Part shown: piece by piece, positions 7,473 through 15,349 of the stretch
How positions within the stretch are numbered: position 1 is the stretch's first letter
Layout: the number at the start of each line of letters is the position of its first letter
Position numbers and translations under genes: made by a program
The notes under the pieces: model-generated
What the model saw: the letters and a program-made list of their open reading frames with translations, nothing else
Database searches by the model: none
Told to the model about the DNA's origin: nothing
Assembly (NCBI GenBank): GCA_025869455.1
Contig: JAOZVT010000151.1
Location: forward strand, 1-18,299
Source of the DNA: Prosthecobacter sp.
GTDB lineage: Bacteria; Verrucomicrobiota; Verrucomicrobiia; Verrucomicrobiales; Verrucomicrobiaceae
Length of the DNA stretch: 18,299 nucleotides
Direction: 5' to 3'

Positions 7473-8456
7473 TTACACCGCGCCGTTTCTACGGCGTCGG
7501 AAGCTGGCCAGCATGACCCCGCCCAAGAGTAAAAGACCGCGTGAAGGCTCCGGTGCAGCAAAGATAGAAGTCACCTCCTCCTGGCTGAGTGCGGTATCGT
7601 ACATGGCCAAGTAATCCATCGCCCCATTGAAGGACTTCCGCTGATTGCTTGTTCCTGTGCCTGCGGACTCCCCCCCGAGTTGCAGCGTGGTGTTGGAGGT
7701 GGGACTCACCCAAGTGGTGGCATTGCTGGTGAAGGTCTGCAGCTGACCATCAGACCCCACCACATAAAAGGTCACTTGCCCTGTGGTTTTCACCCCATCA
7801 TCAAAATCATTCAGCACCATGGCGATATCATACCACTCACCCACCGTGAGGGTGAGTCCTGTCGGGGTAAACGTATGACTCGCTCCAGAAGCTGTCTGCC
7901 CAATGCCTGTGTTCGCCGCAGCCGTATAATAGTAAAGCCCGCCGGAGGTCGTCAGACCAAACATATACCCTTTCGAGGCGAGGTCAGGCTCAGACCATCC
8001 CCCGAAGCCATTACTGACAATCCACTGATTCGTATTATCATCGAGACCAGAGATGGCTCCATCCCAACGCATGCGGGTGATCATCGTGGAAGAACCACTG
8101 ATACTGGCATTGATGGATTGTAGCGTCGCAGCAGAGACGGTATCCGCGTTTGCGGCTCCTGCATTGGACACAGTCACCACGGGCGTGAACTGAAGCCCAT
8201 GTCCATCAGAAGACTGGGCCGTGCCGCCATACGGGCCTGTGCTAGGCACCGTGACCCAGGAAAGGTTATTAAAATTCGACGACGAAACTGCATGGGCGTT
8301 TGCGGATGAGTCAATGACTTGCGTATAAGTCGCATTGGTGCCCACCGTGCCGCCATCGAAAAGCCAAAGTGAATCCGCTTCCAACAGCGTGACTGCCTGG
8401 GTCATTGGAGCAAAAAGAAGGAGCGCCAGCAGCGCTGCGGAGGTGCGAGCTTTCAT
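7473..8456 (-). CDS. exported LamG-like domain protein with PEP-CTERM sorting signal
   Basis: 327 residues from ATG at 8456, which gives a clean signal peptide (MKARTSAALLALLLFAPMTQA). The frame is open to GTG 8495, but that start would put 13 residues before the signal. The body is a Ser/Thr/Gly/Asn-rich beta protein of the LamG/concanavalin-like type: SLWLFDGGTVGTNATYTQVI near the start, then LTVGEWYDIAMVLNDF, VTFYVVGSDGQLQTF and SFNGAMDYLAMYDTALSQEE, ending just before the sorting tail. The last 27 residues are APEPSRGLLLLGGVMLASFRRRR-type: PEP at about 302-304, a hydrophobic helix and an Arg cluster. This signal is processed by an exosortase, which is not encoded in this window, and directs proteins to the cell surface or matrix. 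The ligand is unknown. A five-codon minigene with a strong SD lies immediately upstream. Confidence 0.88.
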   Translation of the reverse strand: MKARTSAALLALLLFAPMTQAVTLLEADSLWLFDGGTVGTNATYTQVIDSSANAHAVSSSNFNNLSWVTVPSTGPYGGTAQSSDGHGLQFTPVVTVSNAGAANADTVSAATLQSINASISGSSTMITRMRWDGAISGLDDNTNQWIVSNGFGGWSEPDLASKGYMFGLTTSGGLYYYTAAANTGIGQTASGASHTFTPTGLTLTVGEWYDIAMVLNDFDDGVKTTGQVTFYVVGSDGQLQTFTSNATTWVSPTSNTTLQLGGESAGTGTSNQRKSFNGAMDYLAMYDTALSQEEVTSIFAAPEPSRGLLLLGGVMLASFRRRRNGAV

Positions 8457-8458
8457 GG

Positions 8459-8476
8459 TCAGGTTTTGGGGGCCAT
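8459..8476 (-). CDS. five-codon minigene (MAPKT) with strong SD, upstream of the PEP-CTERM gene
   Basis: On the minus strand GGAGG (8487-8483) is followed by a 6-nt spacer and ATG GCC CCC AAA ACC TGA, which ends at 8459, just 2 nt before the ATG of the PEP-CTERM gene (8456). This is the best SD in the area, and it serves the minigene rather than the gene, whose ATG is 26 nt from the SD. The layout suggests translational coupling or re-initiation. It could also simply mean that the real start is further upstream (ATG 8489 or GTG 8495), though the SD falls inside that region. Confidence 0.35.
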   Translation of the reverse strand: MAPKT

Positions 8477-8556
8477 AGATTACCTCCATTCTCACCCTTT
8501 GTTCAAGATTTTATCTACTTAATCCACACACCCACGCCTGCTACAAGGGGTGTCGA

Positions 8557-8574
8557 AAATTAGCCTCCTAATTT
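8557..8574. promoter_or_regulatory. 18-bp dyad in the divergent intergenic region
   Basis: AAATTAG (8557-8563), CCTC, CTAATTT (8568-8574) form a perfect 7-bp inverted repeat with a 4-nt spacer, extendable by a G/C pair if one A is bulged. It lies between the divergent starts of the PEP-CTERM gene (8456) and the sulfatase (8639), where a shared operator would be expected. I see no convincing -35/-10 pair for either gene, so the role is a guess. Confidence 0.3.
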
Positions 8575-8638
8575 CAGCTACGTCATCTCGGGGAAGCCAT
8601 GAAATTTCAAACCATTCCTTGCGTTTCAAGGGCATCAC

Positions 8639-10171
8639 ATGATGCGCTCCTTCTTCTTTTCCTTTCTCTGGCTAACCAGCGTGGCTCTGGCCGATCTGGG
8701 CGGCACCAAGCCGAATATCCTGTTCATTCTCACCGATGACCAAGGTTATGGAGATGTTTCTGCCCATGGCAACCCCATCCTGAAGACCCCAAACATTGAC
8801 CATTTACGTGGGGAAAGCGTGCGTTTTTCAGACTTCATGGTGAGCCCCACCTGTGCGCCCACTCGCAGTGCCATCATGACCGGACGCCATGAGTTCCGCA
8901 ATGGAGTCACTCACACCATTTTGGAGCGTGAACGCATGGACCTCAAGGCGACGACCATTGCTCAAGTCCTCAAGACGACAGGCTACACCACAGGCATCTT
9001 TGGCAAATGGCATCTCGGGGATGAACCCGAGTATCGTCCGAGCAAGCGCGGTTTTGACGAGATGTTCATTCACGGCGGCGGCGGCATTGGCCAGAGCTAC
9101 CCTGGCAGCTGCGGTGATGCGCCGAAGAATGGCTACTTCAACCCCGCCATCATGCATAACGACAAGTTCATCAAGACGGAGGGTTACTGCACCGACATCT
9201 TCTTTGCCCAAGCCACCAAGTGGATCGAATCCGTCAAAGGCAAACAGCCGTTCTACTGCCACCTCGCCACCAATGCTCCGCACGCGCCTTACATTGCGCG
9301 TCCAGAAGACAAAGCACTCTACGACGGTAAAGTGCCAGACGATGATGTGGCTAATTTCTTCGGCATGATCCACAACATCGACGAGAACCTGGGCAAGCTC
9401 ATGACCAAACTCGATGAATGGGGCATCGCAAAAAACACCCTCGTCGTCTTCATGAATGACAATGGCGGCACCGCTGGAGTTAAGGTCTTCAATGCGGGCA
9501 TGCACGGGGCCAAAGGCAGCCCGTGGATGGGCGGCACACGCGCCATGTCTTTCTGGCGCTGGCCCGGGACTTTGAATCCTGCGGATTGCAGTGCGCTCAC
9601 TGCTCATGTGGATGTCTTCCGCACTTGGGCTGATCTAGCGGGAGCCAAGCTCACCCCAGCCGTCGAATCTCAGGTGGAAGGACGTAACCTGCTGCCTCTT
9701 CTTGAAAAACCGGACAGCGAATGGCCTGACCGCGCCCTCATCAGCCACGTGGGCCGCTGGCAAAAAGGCACCGACTACAACGATGCCAAAACACGCAACG
9801 CCAGCATCCGCATTCCTCAGTATCACCTTGTCAGCGAGGCCGCACGCCCACAACCTGCGAAGGCCAAAGCAAAAGCACCCGCACAGGGCTGGCAGTTGTT
9901 TGATGTAAAAGCAGATCCCGGTGAAACCAAAAACATCGCGGAGCAGAACCCTGAAATCGTCAAATCCATGCTGACCACCTATGATCAATGGTGGGACTCC
10001 TTGAAGGGCCAGATTGATCTCAATGAATCTGCTAAAGGACCAAAGCTGAACCCCTTTGCCAAAGAGTATTGGGAGCAGTTCGGCGGTGGCCCGACTGCCG
10101 AAGACCTGGAACGCATGGATCCTGACAAAGCCTGGACCTTTGAAGCACGGCGTGCAAAGAAGCACAACTAA
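8639..10171 (+). CDS. secreted formylglycine-dependent sulfatase (arylsulfatase-like, family S1)
   Basis: 510 residues. ATG 8639 (or 8642, MMRS) follows AAGGG at a 6-nt spacing, a weak SD. The signal peptide is roughly FFFSFLWLTSVALA with cleavage before Asp19. The sulfatase fold begins with KPNILFILTDDQGYGD; Asp33 and Asp34 are metal ligands. Cys72 in SPTCAPTRSAIMTGR is the C-x-P-x-R site converted to formylglycine by a maturase not encoded here. GKWHLG gives Lys123 and His125, and FMNDNGG supplies the second Asp-Asn metal pair. A Lys/Ala/Pro-rich stretch (about PQPAKAKAKAPAQ) precedes the C-terminal segment LFDVKADPGETKNIAEQNPE, standard in this family. It removes sulfate from carbohydrate or aryl sulfates in the periplasm or outside; the substrate is unknown. 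A strong terminator follows. Confidence 0.95.
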   Translation: MMRSFFFSFLWLTSVALADLGGTKPNILFILTDDQGYGDVSAHGNPILKTPNIDHLRGESVRFSDFMVSPTCAPTRSAIMTGRHEFRNGVTHTILERERMDLKATTIAQVLKTTGYTTGIFGKWHLGDEPEYRPSKRGFDEMFIHGGGGIGQSYPGSCGDAPKNGYFNPAIMHNDKFIKTEGYCTDIFFAQATKWIESVKGKQPFYCHLATNAPHAPYIARPEDKALYDGKVPDDDVANFFGMIHNIDENLGKLMTKLDEWGIAKNTLVVFMNDNGGTAGVKVFNAGMHGAKGSPWMGGTRAMSFWRWPGTLNPADCSALTAHVDVFRTWADLAGAKLTPAVESQVEGRNLLPLLEKPDSEWPDRALISHVGRWQKGTDYNDAKTRNASIRIPQYHLVSEAARPQPAKAKAKAPAQGWQLFDVKADPGETKNIAEQNPEIVKSMLTTYDQWWDSLKGQIDLNESAKGPKLNPFAKEYWEQFGGGPTAEDLERMDPDKAWTFEARRAKKHN

Positions 10172-10202
10172 CGGCCCCTAGCACTCTATCTCGATATTCA
10201 CG

Positions 10203-10236
10203 ATAACCGCCTGCCAAAACAGGCGGTTATTTTTTT
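10203..10236 (+). terminator. rho-independent terminator of the sulfatase gene
   Basis: ATAACCGCCTG (10203-10213) and CAGGCGGTTAT (10220-10230) form an 11-bp perfect stem with the loop CCAAAA, followed by seven T (10230-10236). The stop codon of the convergent sanA-like gene (10227-10229) lies inside the 3' arm, so the two transcription units share these bases. On the minus strand no T-run follows the stem. Confidence 0.93.
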
Positions 10237-10886
10237 ATCTGTACCTTCGGTCCAAAAAACTTGGGCTTCGTTTGCAGCAGCGTCACATCCAGCACGGCAT
10301 TCACCCGCGCTAAATATTCACGCAAGTGCGTGCCCATTCCAATGGAACGCGAGACGTCTCGGGCATTGAAACCCACCACCTCCAGCCCCCAATGTCGGGC
10401 TAAAAAAACGGCGCGTTCATTGTGGAAACGTTGGGAGATAACGACGAACTTCGATTGATCAAAAATGGCCTCCGCACGCACCATGGAGTCCAGAGTTCGG
10501 AAGCCTGCATAGTCGCAGTAGATAGCCTGCTCAGGCACTCCCTGTGCGATAAGCGACTCCTTCATGACAGTCGGTTCATCATACTCGTGCGTGCTGTTAT
10601 CACCACTCACGATGAAGGCTTTTACCTTATTCGCTCGATACAAAGCCACAGCGGCTTCGATACGATAGGTGTAAAATAGATTGCCCCGCCCCGCTATGTT
10701 TGGAGAGCATCCCAGCAAGACCGCTACATCCATCACGGGCACATCGGCCACATCATCATAACTACGTTCATGAGCCGTCCGTTCCACCCATTCATTGCAG
10801 CCCCAAATAGCAAGACCCAGCAAGATAGGCAGCGCGAATAACGCCACCAAGACACGTTTAAAAGTCAGACGAAACAGGTGCTTCAT
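10227..10886 (-). CDS. sanA: SanA/YdcF family (DUF218) envelope protein
   Basis: 219 residues from ATG at 10886. One N-terminal membrane helix (VLVALFALPILLGLAIWG) is followed by a periplasmic DUF218 domain. The pattern closely follows E. coli SanA: VAVLLGCSPNIAGRGNLFYTY, then RIEAAVALYRANKVKAFIVSGDNS, EPTVMKESLIAQGVP, DYAGFRTLDSMVRA, VISQRFHNERAVFLA and the C-terminal KFFGPKVQI. SanA affects the envelope barrier to vancomycin and detergents; its biochemical activity is not settled, and the DUF218 fold has been linked to lipid-carrier or peptidoglycan-precursor metabolism. The start lies 3 nt after the stop of the O-antigen-ligase-like gene and has no SD, so expression is probably by translational coupling. 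It is the last gene of the minus-strand run. Confidence 0.88.
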   Translation of the reverse strand: MKHLFRLTFKRVLVALFALPILLGLAIWGCNEWVERTAHERSYDDVADVPVMDVAVLLGCSPNIAGRGNLFYTYRIEAAVALYRANKVKAFIVSGDNSTHEYDEPTVMKESLIAQGVPEQAIYCDYAGFRTLDSMVRAEAIFDQSKFVVISQRFHNERAVFLARHWGLEVVGFNARDVSRSIGMGTHLREYLARVNAVLDVTLLQTKPKFFGPKVQIKK

Positions 10887-10889
10887 ACA

Positions 10890-12779
10890 TCATTGAGGGG
10901 GTGATTGCCGCATCAACGCCACATGCTGAAGCAGCAGCTTGTAGTTATCCGTCCAGCGGCTGGTGCCATCCTCATTCATCGCCTTGGCCTGCCCTGCCCA
11001 TAAGTAGGCCTCCTCAGCTTTTTCAAACTCCCCTAACCGATGCCAATGCACCGCCAAAGCCATGCGCGACTCCTCATGCAACGGGGCTAAAACAATCGCT
11101 CGTTGCAGTTGCTTCAGCGCCTCATCATACTTGCCTTGGGCATCATAAGCATCTGCTAGAGTCAGCAGATAAAGATAGTGATGCGGATTCAGTTTCACCG
11201 CTTTCTCCAAATCCACTGTGGCACGCTTCAGCACTGGATGATCAGGTGAGCGCTGGTCCGCACTTAACTTGTCCAGCAAGGCCAGCCCCCGCAGAAAATG
11301 CGCCTCGGGATTACTCTCATCCGCCTCGACCGCCGCATTGAGTTGCTGCAATTTCTCAAAATCATCCTTTTGGCTTTCAGCGATCTGCCCCTTCGCCAAA
11401 TGATAGTCACTCCGGCCATGTAACCACGGGCCACTTACCAAAAGAATAGAAGCGGCAGCGAGCAAAAACTTCGTCAGCAGACGCACTGGAGGAAACCGAA
11501 AGGCACGGTGCTCACTGCCTTCGAATCCAGGATTGGCCAACAGCCCCAACAGCAAAGCCAGGGTCAACGCAGGCATGGCCACGTGAAATTGGAATTCAAA
11601 AAACGCATGCACCAGCATCGCTGTCAGCGCCGCCAAAGCACCTAAACACAGAGACAGATTGTTGCTCATCACACGTCCAGTTTGCAGAAAACGATGCTGC
11701 GTGAACCAGCGTAAAAAAGAGATCCCATTCCACACATGCAGAACGATCACCAGCACCAGCAATCCCAAGCCGACCCAGCCGTAATCAGCCAACATTTGCA
11801 GATACTCATTGTGAGCAAACAAAGCCTCGCCGGCATACGCAGGTAAATCTGCGGATCGATACTGGATGCTGCCATCATAAAACATACGCGCCCCAGCCCC
11901 GATGACGGGTGAATGCGCATTTTGCGCCATGGCTGCACGCCAGATCTCAAATCTCACATCATTGGCCATGGGACTGGTCATTTCCCGCCCACGCAGATAT
12001 TCCTCATTCACTTTCCATAAAATGGCCCCGCTCAATACAGACAACACCAGCCCGCCACCTAACAAACTCCAGAACAAGTGCCGCTGCGTCTGCCAAACGA
12101 CATTCAGCGCTAGCAGCGCGAAAACCACACCTCCTGCCGCCAGTCCTAGCAATGCGCCGCGACTAACCGTCAGCGCCACGCCCAGAGTCATGGAGACAAT
12201 CAGGAAACCCACGCACATCTTCAGCATCGCCCCACCCCGGCCAAAACAGAGGAACCCTGAAGCCAGAAAAAGCACCATCAAAAAGAAGGCTCCCAGGTGA
12301 TTGGGGTTCGCATAAAAACCACCAATGCGACCCGCCGTGGCCGCGCGAATGAAATGTGGCACCACATGGAAATCCCAGCGACCAGACAGATGCACAAAAC
12401 CCACGGCCAGATTCCCCACCACCAGGACTAACAATAAGCTAAACAAACCCACTCGCCACCGTGGATGGCTGGCCGCAGTCACGGTCAGCATGTAGGTGAC
12501 CCAGGCTCCCGCTAGAATAAAGAGATCCTCATGAGCATACGCCGCCACGGGAGACATAAGAGCACGCGCTGCGATGTACCCCGCAAACAATGAAATGCCA
12601 GCTAGGCAAAGATCACTAGGAGGGAAAACCACCCGCAGCCGCCATCTCAATGTGGCGACCAATCCCGCTACCCCCAACAAAGCGGCTCCAGGCCAAAAAA
12701 ACAACAACCGCGTTTCCGTGCCGAGTATTCCTGAAACAAGCAGGCCCAGAAAAAAGAAAATCAGCGCGACAGATTGCAT
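10890..12779 (-). CDS. O-antigen ligase / Wzy-like membrane protein with C-terminal TPR repeats
   Basis: 629 residues from ATG at 12779; TTG 12809 is an in-frame alternative, and neither has an SD. The first 450 or so residues are a polytopic membrane region of about 11-12 helices. Near the middle is the large periplasmic loop of the Wzy_C/WaaL family, with HSPVIGAGARMFYDG and later FAHNEYLQMLADYGWVGLGLL (the conserved HNxxLQ-type motif). An upstream TVSRGALLGLAAGG also fits the family. The last 160 or so residues are TPR-like: NPEAHFLRGLALLDK, DLEKAVKLNPHHYLYLLTLADAYDAQGKYDEALKQLQRAI, LAPLHEESRMALAVHWHRLGEFEKAEEAY. The family transfers or polymerises undecaprenyl-linked glycans at the outer face of the inner membrane. 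The soluble TPR part probably sits in the periplasm and may bind a partner. It is preceded by the SGNH gene (98 nt gap) and followed by sanA (3 nt). Confidence 0.87.
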   Translation of the reverse strand: MQSVALIFFFLGLLVSGILGTETRLLFFWPGAALLGVAGLVATLRWRLRVVFPPSDLCLAGISLFAGYIAARALMSPVAAYAHEDLFILAGAWVTYMLTVTAASHPRWRVGLFSLLLVLVVGNLAVGFVHLSGRWDFHVVPHFIRAATAGRIGGFYANPNHLGAFFLMVLFLASGFLCFGRGGAMLKMCVGFLIVSMTLGVALTVSRGALLGLAAGGVVFALLALNVVWQTQRHLFWSLLGGGLVLSVLSGAILWKVNEEYLRGREMTSPMANDVRFEIWRAAMAQNAHSPVIGAGARMFYDGSIQYRSADLPAYAGEALFAHNEYLQMLADYGWVGLGLLVLVIVLHVWNGISFLRWFTQHRFLQTGRVMSNNLSLCLGALAALTAMLVHAFFEFQFHVAMPALTLALLLGLLANPGFEGSEHRAFRFPPVRLLTKFLLAAASILLVSGPWLHGRSDYHLAKGQIAESQKDDFEKLQQLNAAVEADESNPEAHFLRGLALLDKLSADQRSPDHPVLKRATVDLEKAVKLNPHHYLYLLTLADAYDAQGKYDEALKQLQRAIVLAPLHEESRMALAVHWHRLGEFEKAEEAYLWAGQAKAMNEDGTSRWTDNYKLLLQHVALMRQSPPQ

Positions 12780-12877
12780 GAGGTTAGATGAGCCACTGTG
12801 CAGCAGCAATCTTGTACCATAAGGAGAAAGCTGAAAGCCTCAAGAAACTCGTTGCAGCACTTTTGACTTCAGAGCAC

Positions 12878-13831
12878 TCACTTTGAGAGCGCCTGCATGA
12901 GGTCAGGATTCTTCGAAATCACTTCAAGCAACTTCTCAGTAAACTCTGCTGCCCCAGAGGCATCCAGATGATAGCCATCAGGAAAATGACTGGCATCGAA
13001 TCGCATGGCCGCGCCTGCATCCAGAACTGGAGCGTTCTCCTTTCTCGCACTTTCTAACACACACGGAGGCAAGACATAAGGCTCTGTCATGGGAATCGCC
13101 ACCACCATCACCTGGGATTTTTTAGCGTGTACCGTCTTCAGAAGCTCCTCAAAAGTCACACAATGCTCGCTTGCTGGAACCAGAGCACTTTCAGCCTCGA
13201 CTTTCAATGGCTCGCGCCTCACCGCAATGGTCTGAGTCGTTTCGGTATAACCGGGAACGAGATTATAAAAGAGCAAGGGCTGCACCCGGGCACGGTGAGC
13301 AAAAAGCAACGAAGTCCTTGCCAAGATGGCTTTGGAGATAGCTTCCACATCACCGGCCTGCTCCTTCAGCAACTGCGGTAAATCCGACAAACTCACATAA
13401 AAAGCCGAGAGCCGATCTGACTCAGCAGGAGCATCCAACAAGTGCGAACGGCCAGTCCCCAAAAAGATCAGATCTGGGATGGAGTCGGTCTGATCAAAAT
13501 AACGCCGATAGCCATAATACCATTGGCTGATATTGCTGGCATCAGGATGCATGGCAGCCAATTCCACCTCACGCCCAGAAAGCTTAGCCAACTCTGTTTT
13601 GAGCAGTTTTTTATCCAGCCCATCACGCGAGAGCGAGTTCCCGATGATGAGTACTTTCAGTCGCTCTTTCGGGGCAGCCTTAAGGGTCGCCGCCACAGAG
13701 GGAAAACTGCGAATGTGATTCACATCCTTGGAGAGCTTTCCCTCAAACACCCGTGCGCCCAACTCCAGCACACCCAGCACGCAAGCGAGCACCAGGAGGA
13801 CTTTAGTTTCGTTGGAGTGAAGGAACTTCAT
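12878..13831 (-). CDS. membrane-anchored SGNH-fold protein, probable partner of the MBOAT O-acyltransferase
   Basis: 317 residues from ATG at 13831, with a weak AAAGG upstream. An N-terminal signal-anchor (KVLLVLACVLGVLELGARVF) exposes a periplasmic domain. VLIIGNSLSRDGLD carries the nucleophile-block candidate Ser66 (GNS in place of GDS), and FPDGYHLDASGA near the end supplies the DxxH pair Asp285/His288 of SGNH hydrolases. LIFLGTGRSHLLD may be another block. The start is 4 nt after the stop of the MBOAT gene, so they are translated as a pair. This arrangement matches AlgI with AlgJ/AlgX and PatA with PatB, where the MBOAT passes an acetyl group across the membrane and the SGNH protein transfers it to a polysaccharide. 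Its length is short for AlgX, and the polysaccharide is unknown. Confidence 0.82.
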   Translation of the reverse strand: MKFLHSNETKVLLVLACVLGVLELGARVFEGKLSKDVNHIRSFPSVAATLKAAPKERLKVLIIGNSLSRDGLDKKLLKTELAKLSGREVELAAMHPDASNISQWYYGYRRYFDQTDSIPDLIFLGTGRSHLLDAPAESDRLSAFYVSLSDLPQLLKEQAGDVEAISKAILARTSLLFAHRARVQPLLFYNLVPGYTETTQTIAVRREPLKVEAESALVPASEHCVTFEELLKTVHAKKSQVMVVAIPMTEPYVLPPCVLESARKENAPVLDAGAAMRFDASHFPDGYHLDASGAAEFTEKLLEVISKNPDLMQALSK

Positions 13832-13835
13832 GCCT

Positions 13836-15281
13836 TTAAAAGCGGAAATAGATGAACTCAGCCGGCACCGGTGGTGGGAAGAAAAGCATCATCAAAACAA
13901 GGTAAACATACAAGGCGGCCCGCCAATACCAAGAGACGTGAAGCAAGGACAAGTCATCCTTACGCCGTTCCAGCCACGCCTCAAACAACAGCCAGGGCAG
14001 GATAAAAAAGCCAATCAACGAAAGGCTGGTCTGAGCAAAAGCGGTCCAATGCCAATCCGTCCCCAGACGCAGAAATAGCGCCCAGGCTTGACTGAAAGTT
14101 TCCGCACGGAAAACAAGCCAAGTCAAACAGACCAAGTGAAAGGTCACCAACCACTTGAGGAAGATTACCCAGCCAGATGCGGTTTTAGAAGATCGTTTCG
14201 CCGTCCCGCCGATGGCCCGATGCACGGCGAGCCACAGACCATGAATCCCGCCCCAAACCACAAAGGTCCACGCAGCCCCATGCCAGAGCCCACCCAGCAA
14301 CATGGTGAGCATGAGATTCCTATAAGTCAGAAAAGACCCACCACGATTCCCACCTAACGGAATGTAAAGGTAATCACGCAACCAAGTGGACAAACTGATG
14401 TGCCAGCGCTGCCAGAAATCCTGGGGACTGATGGCAAAATAGGGACGCTTAAAATTCACCATCAGATCAAATCCCAGCCAGCAGGCCGTGCCGCAGGCGA
14501 TGGCGCTGTATCCTGCAAAGTCACCATAGATCTGAAAAGCAAAAGCATACACTCCCAGCAAGACTTCCAGTCCTCCAAGGTTTTGCGGATCGGCTGAAAA
14601 GATATGCCCTGCCAGCCACGCCATGTTATCCGCCACCACCACTTTTAAAAACAGTCCCGTAATGACTGCATACAGTCCTTCGCGAAAGCGTTTTTCATCA
14701 CAAGGCGGACGCGCTTTCCCCATTTGAGGCAATAGCAGGGTCGAACGATTGATCGGTCCCGCCACCAACTGGGGAAAGAACGAAATGAACAGCGCAAACT
14801 CCACGAAACTGCGAGAGACAGGGGTATCACGACGATAAACATCAATCGTGTAACTCAGCGCGTGAAAGGTGAAAAAAGAAATGCCCGCCGGCAACATCAG
14901 ATGCAGCACCCACGGAGTTTCAAGCCACCCAAAACTCTGCAAAAGAGCAGACAATTCATGGGTGAAGAACCCGAGGTACTTAAAAACCCCCAGCACGAAC
15001 AGGCTGATCACGATGCTCCAACCCACCCAGAACTTTCTTTGCCGCTCCTCCTCCGCCGCTGCAATCTTGAGGCCCGCGTGGAAATTCAGCGCTGTGCAAA
15101 AGAAGATGAGCGAAAGGAAACGCCAATCAAAACAGCCGTAAAAGAAATAGCTGGCAGCCAGTAACCACCGATTCTGGCCAGCAAGACGGAGGCGGCTGTA
15201 AACCAGCACCACCAGGGCAAAGAATAGCCAAAATCCAAAACTGTTGAACCACATGTGAAATTGCGGTGGGCACAGGCGCAC
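13836..15281 (-). CDS. MBOAT O-acyltransferase, AlgI-like
   Basis: 481 residues from GTG at 15281, chosen because AAGGAG (15294-15289) lies 7 nt upstream. ATG 15254 has no SD but gives the more typical AlgI-like beginning MWFNSFGFWLFF. About ten or more membrane helices are present. The family signature covers LMLPAGISFFTFHALSYTIDVYRR, FFPQLVAGPINR, FQIYGDFAGYS, DFWQRWHISLSTWLRDYLYIPLGG and LLGGLWHGAAWTFVVWGG. His294 (RWHIS) and His334 (WHGAAW) are the conserved histidines. MBOAT proteins of this group donate acetyl groups across the inner membrane for O-acetylation of exopolysaccharides or peptidoglycan. It is upstream of, and almost touching, the SGNH gene and belongs to the same envelope-glycan operon. 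Confidence 0.93.
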   Translation of the reverse strand: MRLCPPQFHMWFNSFGFWLFFALVVLVYSRLRLAGQNRWLLAASYFFYGCFDWRFLSLIFFCTALNFHAGLKIAAAEEERQRKFWVGWSIVISLFVLGVFKYLGFFTHELSALLQSFGWLETPWVLHLMLPAGISFFTFHALSYTIDVYRRDTPVSRSFVEFALFISFFPQLVAGPINRSTLLLPQMGKARPPCDEKRFREGLYAVITGLFLKVVVADNMAWLAGHIFSADPQNLGGLEVLLGVYAFAFQIYGDFAGYSAIACGTACWLGFDLMVNFKRPYFAISPQDFWQRWHISLSTWLRDYLYIPLGGNRGGSFLTYRNLMLTMLLGGLWHGAAWTFVVWGGIHGLWLAVHRAIGGTAKRSSKTASGWVIFLKWLVTFHLVCLTWLVFRAETFSQAWALFLRLGTDWHWTAFAQTSLSLIGFFILPWLLFEAWLERRKDDLSLLHVSWYWRAALYVYLVLMMLFFPPPVPAEFIYFRF

Positions 15282-15288
15282 CTGCCAT

Positions 15289-15294
15289 CTCCTT
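15289..15294 (-). promoter_or_regulatory. SD sequence deciding the GTG start of the MBOAT gene
   Basis: AAGGAG on the minus strand, with a 7-nt spacer to GTG 15281. It is one of only a few clear SD sequences in the window and favours the GTG over the ATG nine codons later. Confidence 0.6.
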
Positions 15295-15349
15295 CACCCA
15301 AAACAGCCCCGAATCAACCCCCTAAAAAACACCTATTTCACACTAAAGC

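Noticed and set aside
8828..9607. 259-residue minus-strand open frame inside the sulfatase gene
   Set aside because: It mirrors the conserved sulfatase reading frame and has no SD or family similarity.
12780..12809. TTG start at 12809 for the O-antigen-ligase-like gene
   Set aside because: No SD is present, and ATG 12779 begins directly before the first membrane helix. The extra ten residues are not needed.
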